This document shows positions 44,078-52,787 of a stretch of DNA of 64,000 bases, one piece after another. The stretch is from Nonlabens spongiae (GTDB taxonomy: Bacteria; Bacteroidota; Bacteroidia; Flavobacteriales; Flavobacteriaceae): positions 1,888,501-1,952,500 of the forward strand of contig NZ_CP019344.1 in the NCBI RefSeq assembly GCF_002117125.1, in the 5' to 3' direction. Each line of letters opens with the position of its first letter. Within the stretch, counting starts at the first letter, position 1. The notes under the pieces were generated by a model. That model worked only from the letters and a program-made list of their open reading frames with translations. It did no database searches and had not been told where the DNA came from. The translations under genes and the position numbers were made by a program.

Positions 44078-44635
44078 ATGGAATTGATCGAGCGCATCCG
44101 CAAAGAAAGTAGAGCCATTCACGACCGCTTAGAAGGGGCAAGCGGCGTGGATAAGATCATGGACGGCAGCGTGACAGATCAGCAAGTTGAGGAGATATTG
44201 ATTAAAAATTATCTCGCTTTCGCGAAAGCGGAACAACAAATAACCCAGTTCCACACCATCGAGCGTCCTATGAGCCATCGTATTTTGGAAGATTTGGATC
44301 AAGAACAGATTGATGCGAATCTGGATGACGGCTATCAACTGAACAACAAATACGAAGCGTTAGGAGCTCGTTATGTACTTAATGGAAGTATGTTAGGTGC
44401 TGCCGTAATTGGGAAAAACCTCAGATCTTGCCCAAGAGTTTCCCAAAAAGACTGGCAGTTTTATCGCAAACCAAATGCTGATGAACGTAAAGCCTGGCCA
44501 GAATTACTACAGCAAATCAATCATGAAGATTATTCAAAAGAGCAACAAGATCAGGTCTTAAATGGTGTGATGAAGACCTTTGACCTTTTTGAAGCCGTCT
44601 ATGGACAACCGGTTAAAAGTCTAGAGCGACACTAA
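44078..44635 (+). CDS. Heme oxygenase (biliverdin-producing) of the phytochrome operon
   Basis: A 185-residue heme oxygenase-like protein that would cleave heme to biliverdin for the phytochrome encoded upstream. Seen: proximal His in ESRAIHDRLEG (~16), GARYVLNGSMLGAAVIGKNL (helix packed on heme), and a C-terminal FDLFEAVYGQ helix. It starts 1 bp after the second receiver gene. A perfect palindrome copy (44215-44230) is read in frame as LAFAKAEQQ, a helix in normal family members. Confidence 0.85.
   Translation: MELIERIRKESRAIHDRLEGASGVDKIMDGSVTDQQVEEILIKNYLAFAKAEQQITQFHTIERPMSHRILEDLDQEQIDANLDDGYQLNNKYEALGARYVLNGSMLGAAVIGKNLRSCPRVSQKDWQFYRKPNADERKAWPELLQQINHEDYSKEQQDQVLNGVMKTFDLFEAVYGQPVKSLERH
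44215..44230. repeat. Dispersed palindrome CGCTTTCGCGAAAGCG, in heme oxygenase gene
   Basis: Perfect core read as AFAKA, in reverse flank orientation (ATCT left, GAACA right). Confidence 0.95.
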
Positions 44636-44742
44636 TAAATTTCATTTTTGACCCATAAAATGCTCAAGTTATTAAAAATAATGAACAGCTATGGTCATGA
44701 TTTTGTTTTGCGCATATTTGTAGTATATAAATTCTACCTAAA

Positions 44743-46875
44743 ATGCGTCAAAGCTTGTATCTTTTGGCAGTTATACTGCTATTAATTTCCTGTCAAAACA
44801 ATTCTGACGATCAATCTGATCTGGAAATCGGTTCCCCAGATGGTGCCCTTGTTTTAAAATTTGATCTTTCAAAAGACGGTAGGCCTTTTTACACTACATC
44901 GTATAAAAATAAAACGGTCATAGACACTTCCTATCTAGGTATGGATTTCAAAAATCTGGACAACTTTGATCAAGATTTCAAAATCACGTCTAGTGGTACC
45001 GCAGAATTTGATGAAACCTGGGAAATGCCATGGGGCGAGCAACTCGAGGTACAGAATAAGTTTAATGAACTATGGGTAAAACTACAAGAATCTAATGATT
45101 CCGGTCGGACTCTGGAATTGCGTTTTCGTATTTACGATGATGGTATAGGTTTCCGTTATGAAGTTCCAGAGATGGAGAGGATCGACACCGTTTACATAAC
45201 AGAAGAAAACACAGAATTCAATCTCACTCAGGATTACAAAACTTTTTGGATACCTGGCGACTGGGACATTTATGAGCATTTGTACAGCACCACTAAACTG
45301 TCTGAAATCAATGTAGACAAGTACCGCAACCATTCCAATCTCGCCCAGACCTATATTCCAAACAATGCTGTAAATACGCCAGTTACCATGGTGGGTACAG
45401 ACAGCATTCACATCTCGATTCACGAGGCAGCACTAATAGATTACAGCGGTATGACACTGGGCGTAAACAGTGAAAAGCTAGGCTATAAAAGTATTTTGGT
45501 GGGTTCTGAAAATCGAGATTACAAAGTCAAAAAGACGCTCCCGTTTCACACGCCCTGGCGCAGCGTACAAATTACCGACAACGCTCCTGACTTGATCGAA
45601 TCCAAGCTTATTGTCAATCTCAACGAGCCTAATAAACTAGGCGATGTTTCTTGGTTCAAACCCATGAAATATACAGGTGTGTGGTGGGAGATGCACCTGG
45701 GCAAATCCACCTGGGATTATGGCATGACCCAGAGTATGGATTCTTGGAAGGACACCGGCAAAGCCCACGGCCGCCATGGCGCCACGACTGAGAATGTGAA
45801 GCAATTCATCGAGTTTTCTGCTGAGAATAATATCGGTGGTGTGCTGGTTGAGGGCTGGAATACTGGTTGGGAACATTGGATCGGTTTTGAGGATCGGGAG
45901 GGCGTCTTTGACTTCGTAACGCCTTATCCTGACTATGATCTTGAAGAGGTTACCGCTTTCGCGAAAGCGAGAGACGTACAGATCATCATGCACCACGAGA
46001 CCAGCGCCGCGACCGAGACCTACACCAAACAGCAGGACACAGCTTTTGCACTCATGCAGAAATACGGAATGAATACTGTCAAAACGGGTTATGTAGGCAA
46101 AATCTTGCCGAAGGGCGAGTACCACCACGGTCAGTACATGGTGAATCACTATAATAACACTGTAGTAAAAGCGGCCGAATATAACGTGGCGATCAATGCC
46201 CACGAACCTATAAAAGCTACCGGATTGCGCAGGACTTACCCCAACACCATCTCACGAGAAGGCTTGCGAGGCCAAGAATTCAATGCCTGGAGCAGCGACG
46301 GCGGTAATCCACCAGAACATTTATCAATCGTCGCCTTCACGCGCATGCTTGCTGGCCCCATAGATTTTACACCTGGAATCTTCAATATCAAATTTGACGA
46401 GTACAAGGAGAATAATCAGGTAAATACAACGATCGCACAGCAATTAGCACTCTACGTAGTTATCTATAGTCCAGTTCAAATGGCTGCAGACCTCGTAGAA
46501 CATTATGAAGCCAACCCAGAGCCTCTACAATTCATCAGAGACGTAGGCGTAGACTGGAAACAAACAAAAGTTTTAGACGGCGCGGTAGGCGATTACGTGG
46601 TCATCGCTCGTGAAGAGCGAGAAACGGGCAACTGGTTTGTAGGTGGCATCACAGATGAGAATGTGCGAAGTCAGACGATAGATCTTGATTTTCTCGAAGA
46701 GGGAAAAACCTATCAAATGAGGCTTTACAAAGACGGAGAAGATGCGCACTGGAACGATAATCCATTAAGCATAAACATTTCAGAACGTGAAGTAACTAAA
46801 GGTGAAGAAATCAACATTGAAATGAAACCAGGTGGTGGATTTGCGATGAGTTTGATGTTAGTTGAAAACGAATAA
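44743..46875 (+). CDS. GH97 family glycoside hydrolase (SusB-like), lipoprotein
   Basis: A 710-residue lipoprotein (lipobox LLLISC). Domains in order: N-terminal beta-sandwich (~30-290), TIM barrel (~300-610; TGVWWEMHLGKSTWDYG, GVLVEGWNTGWEHW, IIMHHETSA, INAHEPIKATGLRRTYPN, GLRGQEFNAWS) and a C-terminal beta domain. The HHE and RGQEF glutamates are at the positions of the inverting, Ca-dependent alpha-glucosidase class such as SusB. It lies alone with a strong terminator. A perfect palindrome (45954-45969) is read as TAFAKARD at a barrel helix. Confidence 0.92.
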   Translation: MRQSLYLLAVILLLISCQNNSDDQSDLEIGSPDGALVLKFDLSKDGRPFYTTSYKNKTVIDTSYLGMDFKNLDNFDQDFKITSSGTAEFDETWEMPWGEQLEVQNKFNELWVKLQESNDSGRTLELRFRIYDDGIGFRYEVPEMERIDTVYITEENTEFNLTQDYKTFWIPGDWDIYEHLYSTTKLSEINVDKYRNHSNLAQTYIPNNAVNTPVTMVGTDSIHISIHEAALIDYSGMTLGVNSEKLGYKSILVGSENRDYKVKKTLPFHTPWRSVQITDNAPDLIESKLIVNLNEPNKLGDVSWFKPMKYTGVWWEMHLGKSTWDYGMTQSMDSWKDTGKAHGRHGATTENVKQFIEFSAENNIGGVLVEGWNTGWEHWIGFEDREGVFDFVTPYPDYDLEEVTAFAKARDVQIIMHHETSAATETYTKQQDTAFALMQKYGMNTVKTGYVGKILPKGEYHHGQYMVNHYNNTVVKAAEYNVAINAHEPIKATGLRRTYPNTISREGLRGQEFNAWSSDGGNPPEHLSIVAFTRMLAGPIDFTPGIFNIKFDEYKENNQVNTTIAQQLALYVVIYSPVQMAADLVEHYEANPEPLQFIRDVGVDWKQTKVLDGAVGDYVVIAREERETGNWFVGGITDENVRSQTIDLDFLEEGKTYQMRLYKDGEDAHWNDNPLSINISEREVTKGEEINIEMKPGGGFAMSLMLVENE
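45954..45969. repeat. Dispersed palindrome CGCTTTCGCGAAAGCG, in GH97 gene
   Basis: Perfect core read as AFAKA; flanks TTAC left and AGAGA right. Confidence 0.95.
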
Positions 46876-46882
46876 TTATTTA

Positions 46883-46940
46883 GGCGTAAGACCAGAACAA
46901 ATGTATAGATTTGTTCTGGTCTTATGCCTTGATTTTTTTT
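46883..46940 (+). terminator. Rho-independent terminator of the GH97 gene
   Basis: Long 20-bp stem with a single G-T pair (GGCGTAAGACCAGAACAAAT / ATTTGTTCTGGTCTTATGCC), 6-nt loop, then TTGATTTTTTTT. Confidence 0.9.
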
Positions 46941-47009
46941 GTAGCCTGGAAAATTAAGAGTAATCTATTTTGTGCTATTCTATTTGGCTGAATAATTTAT
47001 TACATATCG

Positions 47010-47654
47010 TCAACCAATAATCGGCTCAAAGTCATACTGTCGGAAAAATTCACTTGATGCATGTACTTTTAGCAGTGTAATCTTTAGTTTATTTTCACTA
47101 CTTTCATTATTCAAAAAAAGTTTGGTTTTCGCATCATTCTCGTAAAATATTATACCAAGTTCTCTATCATATTTCGGTATAAATGTCATTGAGGTCGTAG
47201 TTGGTCGGTCAAATGTATATTCCCTAGAAAAAATCAATTCTCCATTTAGACCGACCGAAAAAAACATTGGTTCACTTTTATGATTGTCATGATTAACACT
47301 TTGATAATAGGTCGTATTGAATTCATGTATCAATGAATTAGAAACATTAAGCAATTCTAGCTGACTTACTCCTCTTTTGGAATTAAAGCTAACGCTAAAC
47401 TCTTTTTGTTCAAATTGATCAAAGCAGGAGTATAAACCATCTTTCATTTCGCAAGTCATAAACCCAAAATCCTTTAATTCAAATGAAGGTATTTTGTAAA
47501 GAAGTTGATTTTCCTGATTAAACTTGAAAATATAGGAATAGCTTTTGCTGAAGTACAGATTATTGTCCTTGTTATTGGACTGCTGACAAGAAACGAACAT
47601 AAATATCGTCAGTAAAGGTAATATGTAACTCAATCTAAAAGTGAACGGTTTCAT
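47010..47654 (-). CDS. Lipoprotein of unknown function
   Basis: The frame reaches 47690, but the ATG at 47652-47654 yields a good lipoprotein signal (FRLSYILPLLTIFMFVSC). The mature ~190 residues look beta-rich (NLYFSKSYSYIFKFNQENQLLYKI, FDQFEQKEFSVSFNS, LIFSREYTF) with no recognised family. An exact -7 box (TATATTTG, minus strand, 47679-47686) lies 25 bp upstream and is divergent from the O-methyltransferase promoter. Confidence 0.65.
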   Translation of the reverse strand: MKPFTFRLSYILPLLTIFMFVSCQQSNNKDNNLYFSKSYSYIFKFNQENQLLYKIPSFELKDFGFMTCEMKDGLYSCFDQFEQKEFSVSFNSKRGVSQLELLNVSNSLIHEFNTTYYQSVNHDNHKSEPMFFSVGLNGELIFSREYTFDRPTTTSMTFIPKYDRELGIIFYENDAKTKLFLNNESSENKLKITLLKVHASSEFFRQYDFEPIIG

Positions 47655-47678
47655 TCCTGAGGCCTTTAGTGCTTCTAT

Positions 47679-47713
47679 CAAATATACCAATTAAACACTC
47701 TCTACTATATTTG
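47679..47713. promoter_or_regulatory. Divergent -7 boxes for the lipoprotein (-) and O-methyltransferase (+)
   Basis: Minus-strand TATATTTG at 47679-47686 and plus-strand TATATTTG at 47706-47713, both exact. The plus box is followed by exactly 4 nt and the ATG at 47718, implying a leaderless O-methyltransferase mRNA. Confidence 0.5.
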
Positions 47714-47717
47714 TGCA

Positions 47718-48386
47718 ATGCACTTCCTCCCACAAAAAATTGACGACTACATCGTCACACATTCTGAAAATGAACCGCAAATACTGAAAGATCTCACTCG
47801 AGAGACCTACCAGAAAGTCTTGCAGCCCATTATGCTTTCTGGATCCTACCAAGGTCGGGTTTTGAGTATGATATCTCACCTGGTGGCACCTAAACGCGTT
47901 TTGGAAATCGGAACGTTTACAGGATATTCTGCACTTTGTCTCGCTGAGGGTATGCCCGATGGCAGCGAACTGATCACAATTGACATTAATGAGGAATTAG
48001 AAGATCTGGTGGAGCGTTATTTTAAACGCTTTCGCGATCCCGATAGCTATCGGGACACTAATAATAACACCACCCTCACTCAAAAAATAGGCGACGCAAC
48101 TCAAATTATCCCTGAACTTGAAGGAACTTTTGATCTTGTCTTTATCGATGCAGACAAACCTAATTATGTCAACTATCTCGACCTCATCATGGATAAAGTT
48201 CATAGCGGGTCTTTAATCATTTCAGACAACGTGCTCTGGCACGGCAAAGTGGTTGAAGAATTAGATCCAAAAGACAAATCAACACCTATTTTGCTGGAAT
48301 TCAATAAGCGCCTGAAGGAAGATCCTCGTCTACAAACCGTGGTTTTGCCTATTAGGGATGGGCTTACTCTGAGTAGGGTGGTGTGA
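47718..48386 (+). CDS. SAM-dependent O-methyltransferase (class I, catechol/CoA-type)
   Basis: A 222-residue methyltransferase. SAM-binding signature VLEIGTFTGYSALCLAEGMPDGSELITIDINEE (~57-90), metal/substrate residues in FDLVFIDADKPNYVNYLD and ISDNVLWHGKVV. The family includes caffeoyl-CoA and catechol O-methyltransferases; substrate unknown. An in-frame composite palindrome (48026-48055) adds RFRDPDSYRD between a helix and QKIGDA, a region that is a short loop in relatives. Confidence 0.88.
   Translation: MHFLPQKIDDYIVTHSENEPQILKDLTRETYQKVLQPIMLSGSYQGRVLSMISHLVAPKRVLEIGTFTGYSALCLAEGMPDGSELITIDINEELEDLVERYFKRFRDPDSYRDTNNNTTLTQKIGDATQIIPELEGTFDLVFIDADKPNYVNYLDLIMDKVHSGSLIISDNVLWHGKVVEELDPKDKSTPILLEFNKRLKEDPRLQTVVLPIRDGLTLSRVV
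48026..48055. repeat. Composite palindrome in O-methyltransferase gene
   Basis: CGCTTTCGCGA, then TCCCGATAGCTATCGGGA, then C. Same junction as at 31405 and 37785, read as RFRDPDSYRD. Confidence 0.9.
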
Positions 48387-48620
48387 CCTCACCCCAGCCT
48401 TCTGTGCATTCCTCTCCCTCTTGCCTCAGTCGTCGGATGCAATGGGAGAGGGAGCTATCACAGCCGGTCAAATTTTGTCATGCTGAAAGCGCGAAGCGAT
48501 ATTCAGCATCTACTTGTCAGGAGAAAAGGATTCTAATATTATCGTGACATTAATAAACAGACTCTGTCCCGATAGTTATCGGGACGCTCGCGCACTCGCG
48601 TACAGGGTGACAACTAGATT
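48387..48620. other. Intergenic 234 bp with short repeats and hairpins
   Basis: Holds a hairpin with arms TGCTGA / TCAGCA (48481-48510), a free copy of the second palindrome, TCCCGATAGTTATCGGGA (48567-48584), and CTCTCCC/GGGAGAG inverted segments (48410-48450). No gene recognised. Confidence 0.55.
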
Positions 48621-49214
48621 TTATTGATTACGGGATAATAGAACAAAGTACGCTTTCGCGAAAGCGTAACCCAGTAAAACTCCTACCAGCATACCCACGA
48701 TAACGTCAGTAGGATAGTGAACACCTACCATGATGCGAGAAAGGGCAAAGGTGACCGGCCAAATGAAAATTAGCAACAACCATTTTGAATCAATTGCGTT
48801 GGGTTTATGATGTGATTTTGCTTGTGTAGTAATAAGCAAAAACGCTACAAAAGTGGCCACGGCAAAGCTTACTGCGCTATGGCCTGACCAGAAACTAAAA
48901 TTTTCTGGAGTCTGATAAATACGTATGCTGTCCATAAGAACAGGCTCATTATTAGGCCTGAGTCTGGCGATCTGATTTTTGACCAGATTAGTTAATCCCA
49001 GCGTTACCGCTGCAACCATAAAAATTCCTAGAATGCTGATAATTGCAGACTTAATCTTATATGCTCGCAATAAAAAATAGAAAAATAAGAGGTATAACGG
49101 AATCCAGTTTTCAATCTGGGTGACGTAGATCCAGAAAGTATCAAACTCACCTATCCAGAGGCTGTTGAGGAACCTAAATAACTCCCGGTCGTATTCCACC
49201 AGGGTTTCCCACAT
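48621..49214 (-). CDS. PAP2 family phosphatase, membrane-bound
   Basis: A 197-residue membrane protein with the three PAP2 signatures: KNQIARLRP, FWSGHSAVSFA and SRIMVGVHYPTDVIVG. Five or six membrane helices. Acts on lipid phosphates such as undecaprenyl pyrophosphate or phosphatidate; the substrate cannot be chosen. A perfect palindrome (48651-48666) codes AFAKA near the C-terminus. It abuts the tatA-like gene. Confidence 0.9.
   Translation of the reverse strand: MWETLVEYDRELFRFLNSLWIGEFDTFWIYVTQIENWIPLYLLFFYFLLRAYKIKSAIISILGIFMVAAVTLGLTNLVKNQIARLRPNNEPVLMDSIRIYQTPENFSFWSGHSAVSFAVATFVAFLLITTQAKSHHKPNAIDSKWLLLIFIWPVTFALSRIMVGVHYPTDVIVGMLVGVLLGYAFAKAYFVLLSRNQ
48651..48666. repeat. Dispersed palindrome CGCTTTCGCGAAAGCG, in PAP2 gene
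   Basis: Perfect core at the 3' end of the gene, read as GYAFAKAYF. Confidence 0.95.
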
Positions 49215-49489
49215 TAAAATTTACGCTTGATGGAGCCAGATTCTTCGATCTGATCTTTCACTTCCTTGATCTGGCTGTTGATCTTTTTTACATCTTCGGT
49301 AAAACCGTGCTCATCAGCGCTTTTTGATATTTCATTTTTAATATCATCAGTAGCATGGCGCACACTGTTCATCGCTTTTGCAATACCACGCATAACCTCA
49401 GGAAGCTTATCAGCTCCAAATACCAATATCACGACCAAACCTATGATCATGACTTCTGGAACGCTTATGAATAAGGGATACACATTCAT
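49214..49489 (-). CDS. Sec-independent protein translocase, TatA/B family
   Basis: 91 residues from the ATG at 49487-49489, preferred over the frame start at 49510. It has one membrane helix (PEVMIIGLVVILVFGADKLPEVMRG) with the FGxxKLPE hinge, an amphipathic helix and a charged tail. It forms the Tat export pore or its partner. A -7 box lies exactly 4 nt before this ATG. Its start overlaps the PAP2 gene by one base. Confidence 0.88.
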   Translation of the reverse strand: MNVYPLFISVPEVMIIGLVVILVFGADKLPEVMRGIAKAMNSVRHATDDIKNEISKSADEHGFTEDVKKINSQIKEVKDQIEESGSIKRKF

Positions 49490-49493
49490 GCTG

Positions 49494-49501
49494 CAAATAT
49501 A
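49494..49501 (-). promoter_or_regulatory. -7 box TATATTTG, 4 nt before the tatA-like ATG
   Basis: Exact TAnnTTTG match on the minus strand with 4 nt to the ATG; implies leaderless mRNA and fixes the start. Confidence 0.55.
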
Positions 49502-49534
49502 CATTAGCACGTATCGATTGCGCTGCGGGCGATG

Positions 49535-50335
49535 TTAATTATCCGTATAGATAAAGGTTTCAACGGTCACCTCATCTACCCCACCTTGCGACCGAGTGAC
49601 AATTCTTGAGCCTGGGAAATTATCGTCACTCAAACTGTAAACAAATTGCACCGAGCTTGACATTGTGAAAGTACCTCCCATAGATTCAAATGAGTTGATC
49701 GTGCTGGGTAAGTAACGAGTATAGGGTATGAAATCTTCAAAAACGATAAACCGCAACACATCATTCATATCTCTGAAAGGGTTGTTATTAAAGAAATAGG
49801 TCAACTCTTGATAGCGTTCAATAGCATTCCCAGCTGATAGCTCATTGATGCGTTGTACATTAAAATTTGATGTATAATTATAGTTTATAGTTTGTTGCAG
49901 CGCATCATTTTCAAAAGTTTGTGTTCTGAAAATTCGGTTTTGAGAATCGACACTAAAAAGCTTTGTGCGCTCAACCGAACCTGTACTATCCAGCAACTGA
50001 ACCTCATCCCCATCGTAGCTTAACGAGTAGGCTACAGTCGCCCCATTTTCGGTTCGGGTTATATCAGTCAATCGGTCGTTAGATGCATAATTGAATTCAT
50101 AAGTTATGTTTTGAAGACCTGTGAATAGGATGGTTGAAATAAGACTATCCTGATCATAATTTATGGCAATGTCAGTTAGTACATCATCTGTATCGGGATC
50201 AGTGATGATGATTTGGGACAAGCGTACTGCGTCATCAATAGATTCAAGAATCTCCTCAGGCTCGCCCTGTTCAATTAAGGAATCCTCACAACCGATAAGG
50301 ATCATTACACAAAGTACACTCAATAAATATCGCAT
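49535..50335 (-). CDS. Lipoprotein of unknown function
   Basis: A 266-residue lipoprotein (signal LLSVLCVMILIGC). The mature region is beta-rich, with YD-like segments (ITYEFNYASNDRLTDITRTENG, ATVAYSLSYDGDEVQLLD, QTINYNYTSNFNVQRI). It resembles lipoproteins of Bacteroidota that carry RHS-like beta strands, but I cannot name the family. Confidence 0.65.
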   Translation of the reverse strand: MRYLLSVLCVMILIGCEDSLIEQGEPEEILESIDDAVRLSQIIITDPDTDDVLTDIAINYDQDSLISTILFTGLQNITYEFNYASNDRLTDITRTENGATVAYSLSYDGDEVQLLDSTGSVERTKLFSVDSQNRIFRTQTFENDALQQTINYNYTSNFNVQRINELSAGNAIERYQELTYFFNNNPFRDMNDVLRFIVFEDFIPYTRYLPSTINSFESMGGTFTMSSSVQFVYSLSDDNFPGSRIVTRSQGGVDEVTVETFIYTDN

Positions 50336-50370
50336 GATATAATATTACAATCTTCTAATTAAATGAACAC

Positions 50371-50403
50371 AAAAAAGCCAGATTCATTGTGAATCTGGCT
50401 TTA
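50371..50403 (-). terminator. Rho-independent terminator of the M1 peptidase operon
   Basis: 13-bp stem AAAGCCAGATTCA / TGAATCTGGCTTT with a 3-nt loop and A-run (T-run on the minus strand), 21 bp past the stop at 50424. Confidence 0.85.
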
Positions 50404-50423
50404 AAATTATGACAGAACGAATC

Positions 50424-52724
50424 TTACTTCTTCATCTCTTCAAACTTATCCATACTTGCATCTTGTGGCCAGGCGTTGTTTTCCATATCGATATCTGCAG
50501 TTTCCAGCTTAGGATCAATCATGATCTTAGTGATTTCCTTTTGGGAAGCTTTGTTGATTTGAACTTCCTTGTCATTGAGTCTCCAGATTTCAGCTGGGTG
50601 GGTTACCATTTCAGTAGTTCCATCAGCATAAGTGTACTCGATTATGATAGGCATTACTAAACCACCAGGCTTTTCTACAGTAATCTCGTAGAAGTATTTA
50701 GGTGCTTTCATCTTTGAACGCTCCTCAGCAGTAAAGTTGTCGAGCATGTAAGTTTTTAAAGGCTCCACCGTTTGTGCTGGATCTTTATCCTTCATATCTT
50801 CTTTGTAGTCTGCACTTCCTTCTTCAACCATGTAAACGAGTGGTGGTAAATCGCTATCAGAAATATTATTAGCCTTCATGTATTCTCTCATCTGCTCGTT
50901 CTTCTCGCTGGATACATAGAGACGCTTCACGTCTTTAATTCCCATATCGTTATAGCGCGTCGTGTAGAACCAGCCTCTCCAGAACCAGTCTAAGTCCATA
51001 GCACTTGCATCTTCCATGGTACGGAAGAAGTCTTCGGGAGTAGGGTGCTTAAACATCCATCTTTGCGAATACGTCTTGAATGCATAGTCAAAAAGCTCTC
51101 TACCCATTACGGTTTCTCTTAAAATGTTAAGGGCTGTGCCTGGTTTTGCATAAGCATTTGAACCAAACTGGTAGGTGTTCAAACCTTTGCTCATAATCGG
51201 TGCGATGTAACGCTGATCTCCTGCCATGTAAGGAACAATTTTGGCAGCTGGACCACGGCGAGATGGGTAAGCGTCATAGCCTTCAATCGCATCTGGATAA
51301 TTTTCTCCCATATCCTGTTCAGCAACATATTGTACAAAAGTGTTCAAACCTTCATCCATCCACGTCCACTGGCGCTCGTCGCTGTTTACGATCATCGGGA
51401 AGTAGTTGTGTCCTACCTCGTGAATAATTACTGAAATCATTCCGAATTTAGTACGATCGTTGTAATTTCCTTCGGCATCTGGTCGACCATAGTTCCAGCA
51501 AATCATAGGATATTCCATCCCTTGATTCTTTGCGTGTACAGAAATCGCTTTATGGTAAGGGTAGTCAAAAGTCATTCTTGAATAAGACTCCAGCGTTTGT
51601 TTTACCGCTTTTGTCGACCACTGTTCCCAAAGCGGGTTCCCCTCTGGAGGATATATTGAAACCGCTGCTACATCCTTCCCTCCTATTTTCACCGCCATCG
51701 CATCTGCTACGTAACGACGAGAAGAAGTCCATCCAAAATCACGCACATAATCTGCTTTGAGCTTCCAGGTTTTCATCTTCTTTGAGCCTGACATCATTGC
51801 GAGCTTTTCTGCTTCTTCTTGAGTGCGTATAACTACAGGCTCCTCATAAGATTTCATGGCCTGCTCATAACGCTTCATCTCAGTTTTTGAGTAAACGTCT
51901 TTACGATTCAACAATTTTCCGGTGCCATCTAACCAGTGATCTTCTGGTACAGTAATATCTACTTCAAAGGTTCCAAAGGGCAACGCAAACTCATCACGAC
52001 CCCAGAACTGGCTGTTTTGCCATCCTTCCACATCGTTGTAAACACACATTCTAGGATAAAATTGAGCAATCACATAAGCTCTGTGACCATCGTCAAATTG
52101 CTCATAACCGCTACGGCCACGACCATCTACGTGGTTGTTGATCTTGTAATCCCAGTCGATACCGAAGGTAAATTTCTTACCCGGCTCCAGAGCTTTAGGC
52201 ATTTCCACTCTCATCATGGTCTGGTTGATCATGTATTTGAGTGGCTTTCCATCGTCATCTACCACCTTCTTGATATTGAAGCCTCCATCAAATGGTTCTT
52301 TCATATAATTACCAGCAAACTGAGCCGGTTGCATGATCGCTGAACTCCTTCCTGAATTTATTAAAGGCGACGGTGAGTCCTTTGCTCTCATATTTTGATC
52401 GAGTTGTACCCATAGATACTCCAGTACATCAGGAGAATTGTTTGTGTAGGTAATCTCTTCAGATCCATAGATGTGTGCGTTTTCATCATCCAGTCTTATG
52501 TCCATTTTATAATCAGCTCGTTGCTGATAATACTTGGGACCTGGAGCACCACTGGCACTGCGGTACTGGTTAGGGGTAGAGAACTCTTGGTAGAGTTGCC
52601 TAAACTTGTTGATGTTGTAATGTTCCTCAGCTTTAGGTTCTTCTTTTTCTTGTTCTTCCTCCTGTGCAAAGGCTCCAAAAGAAACCAAGAACATGCTCAA
52701 AAACAGAAACTTGATGGATTTCAT
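50424..52724 (-). CDS. M1 family zinc metallopeptidase, secreted
   Basis: A 766-residue protein with a signal peptide (LFLSMFLVSFGAFAQ). The gluzincin site is visible: HEVGHNYFPMIVNS followed by WMDEGLNTF (third ligand Glu). The N-terminal half (~40-340) is the M1 beta-sandwich domain; the C-terminal part is long and not recognised. Likely a periplasmic or surface aminopeptidase-like enzyme. It is followed downstream of the DUF6702 and carboxypeptidase-regulatory genes on the same strand. Confidence 0.92.
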   Translation of the reverse strand: MKSIKFLFLSMFLVSFGAFAQEEEQEKEEPKAEEHYNINKFRQLYQEFSTPNQYRSASGAPGPKYYQQRADYKMDIRLDDENAHIYGSEEITYTNNSPDVLEYLWVQLDQNMRAKDSPSPLINSGRSSAIMQPAQFAGNYMKEPFDGGFNIKKVVDDDGKPLKYMINQTMMRVEMPKALEPGKKFTFGIDWDYKINNHVDGRGRSGYEQFDDGHRAYVIAQFYPRMCVYNDVEGWQNSQFWGRDEFALPFGTFEVDITVPEDHWLDGTGKLLNRKDVYSKTEMKRYEQAMKSYEEPVVIRTQEEAEKLAMMSGSKKMKTWKLKADYVRDFGWTSSRRYVADAMAVKIGGKDVAAVSIYPPEGNPLWEQWSTKAVKQTLESYSRMTFDYPYHKAISVHAKNQGMEYPMICWNYGRPDAEGNYNDRTKFGMISVIIHEVGHNYFPMIVNSDERQWTWMDEGLNTFVQYVAEQDMGENYPDAIEGYDAYPSRRGPAAKIVPYMAGDQRYIAPIMSKGLNTYQFGSNAYAKPGTALNILRETVMGRELFDYAFKTYSQRWMFKHPTPEDFFRTMEDASAMDLDWFWRGWFYTTRYNDMGIKDVKRLYVSSEKNEQMREYMKANNISDSDLPPLVYMVEEGSADYKEDMKDKDPAQTVEPLKTYMLDNFTAEERSKMKAPKYFYEITVEKPGGLVMPIIIEYTYADGTTEMVTHPAEIWRLNDKEVQINKASQKEITKIMIDPKLETADIDMENNAWPQDASMDKFEEMKK

Positions 52725-52787
52725 GTAGTAATTTTATTGAATTGATGGCTAAAAATACAATTAAAGCACGGTACTTAGAATACTTTC

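Noticed and set aside
48481..48510. Hairpin past the O-methyltransferase as terminator
   Set aside because: Arms TGCTGA/TCAGCA have no T-run after them; more likely an intergenic repeat remnant.
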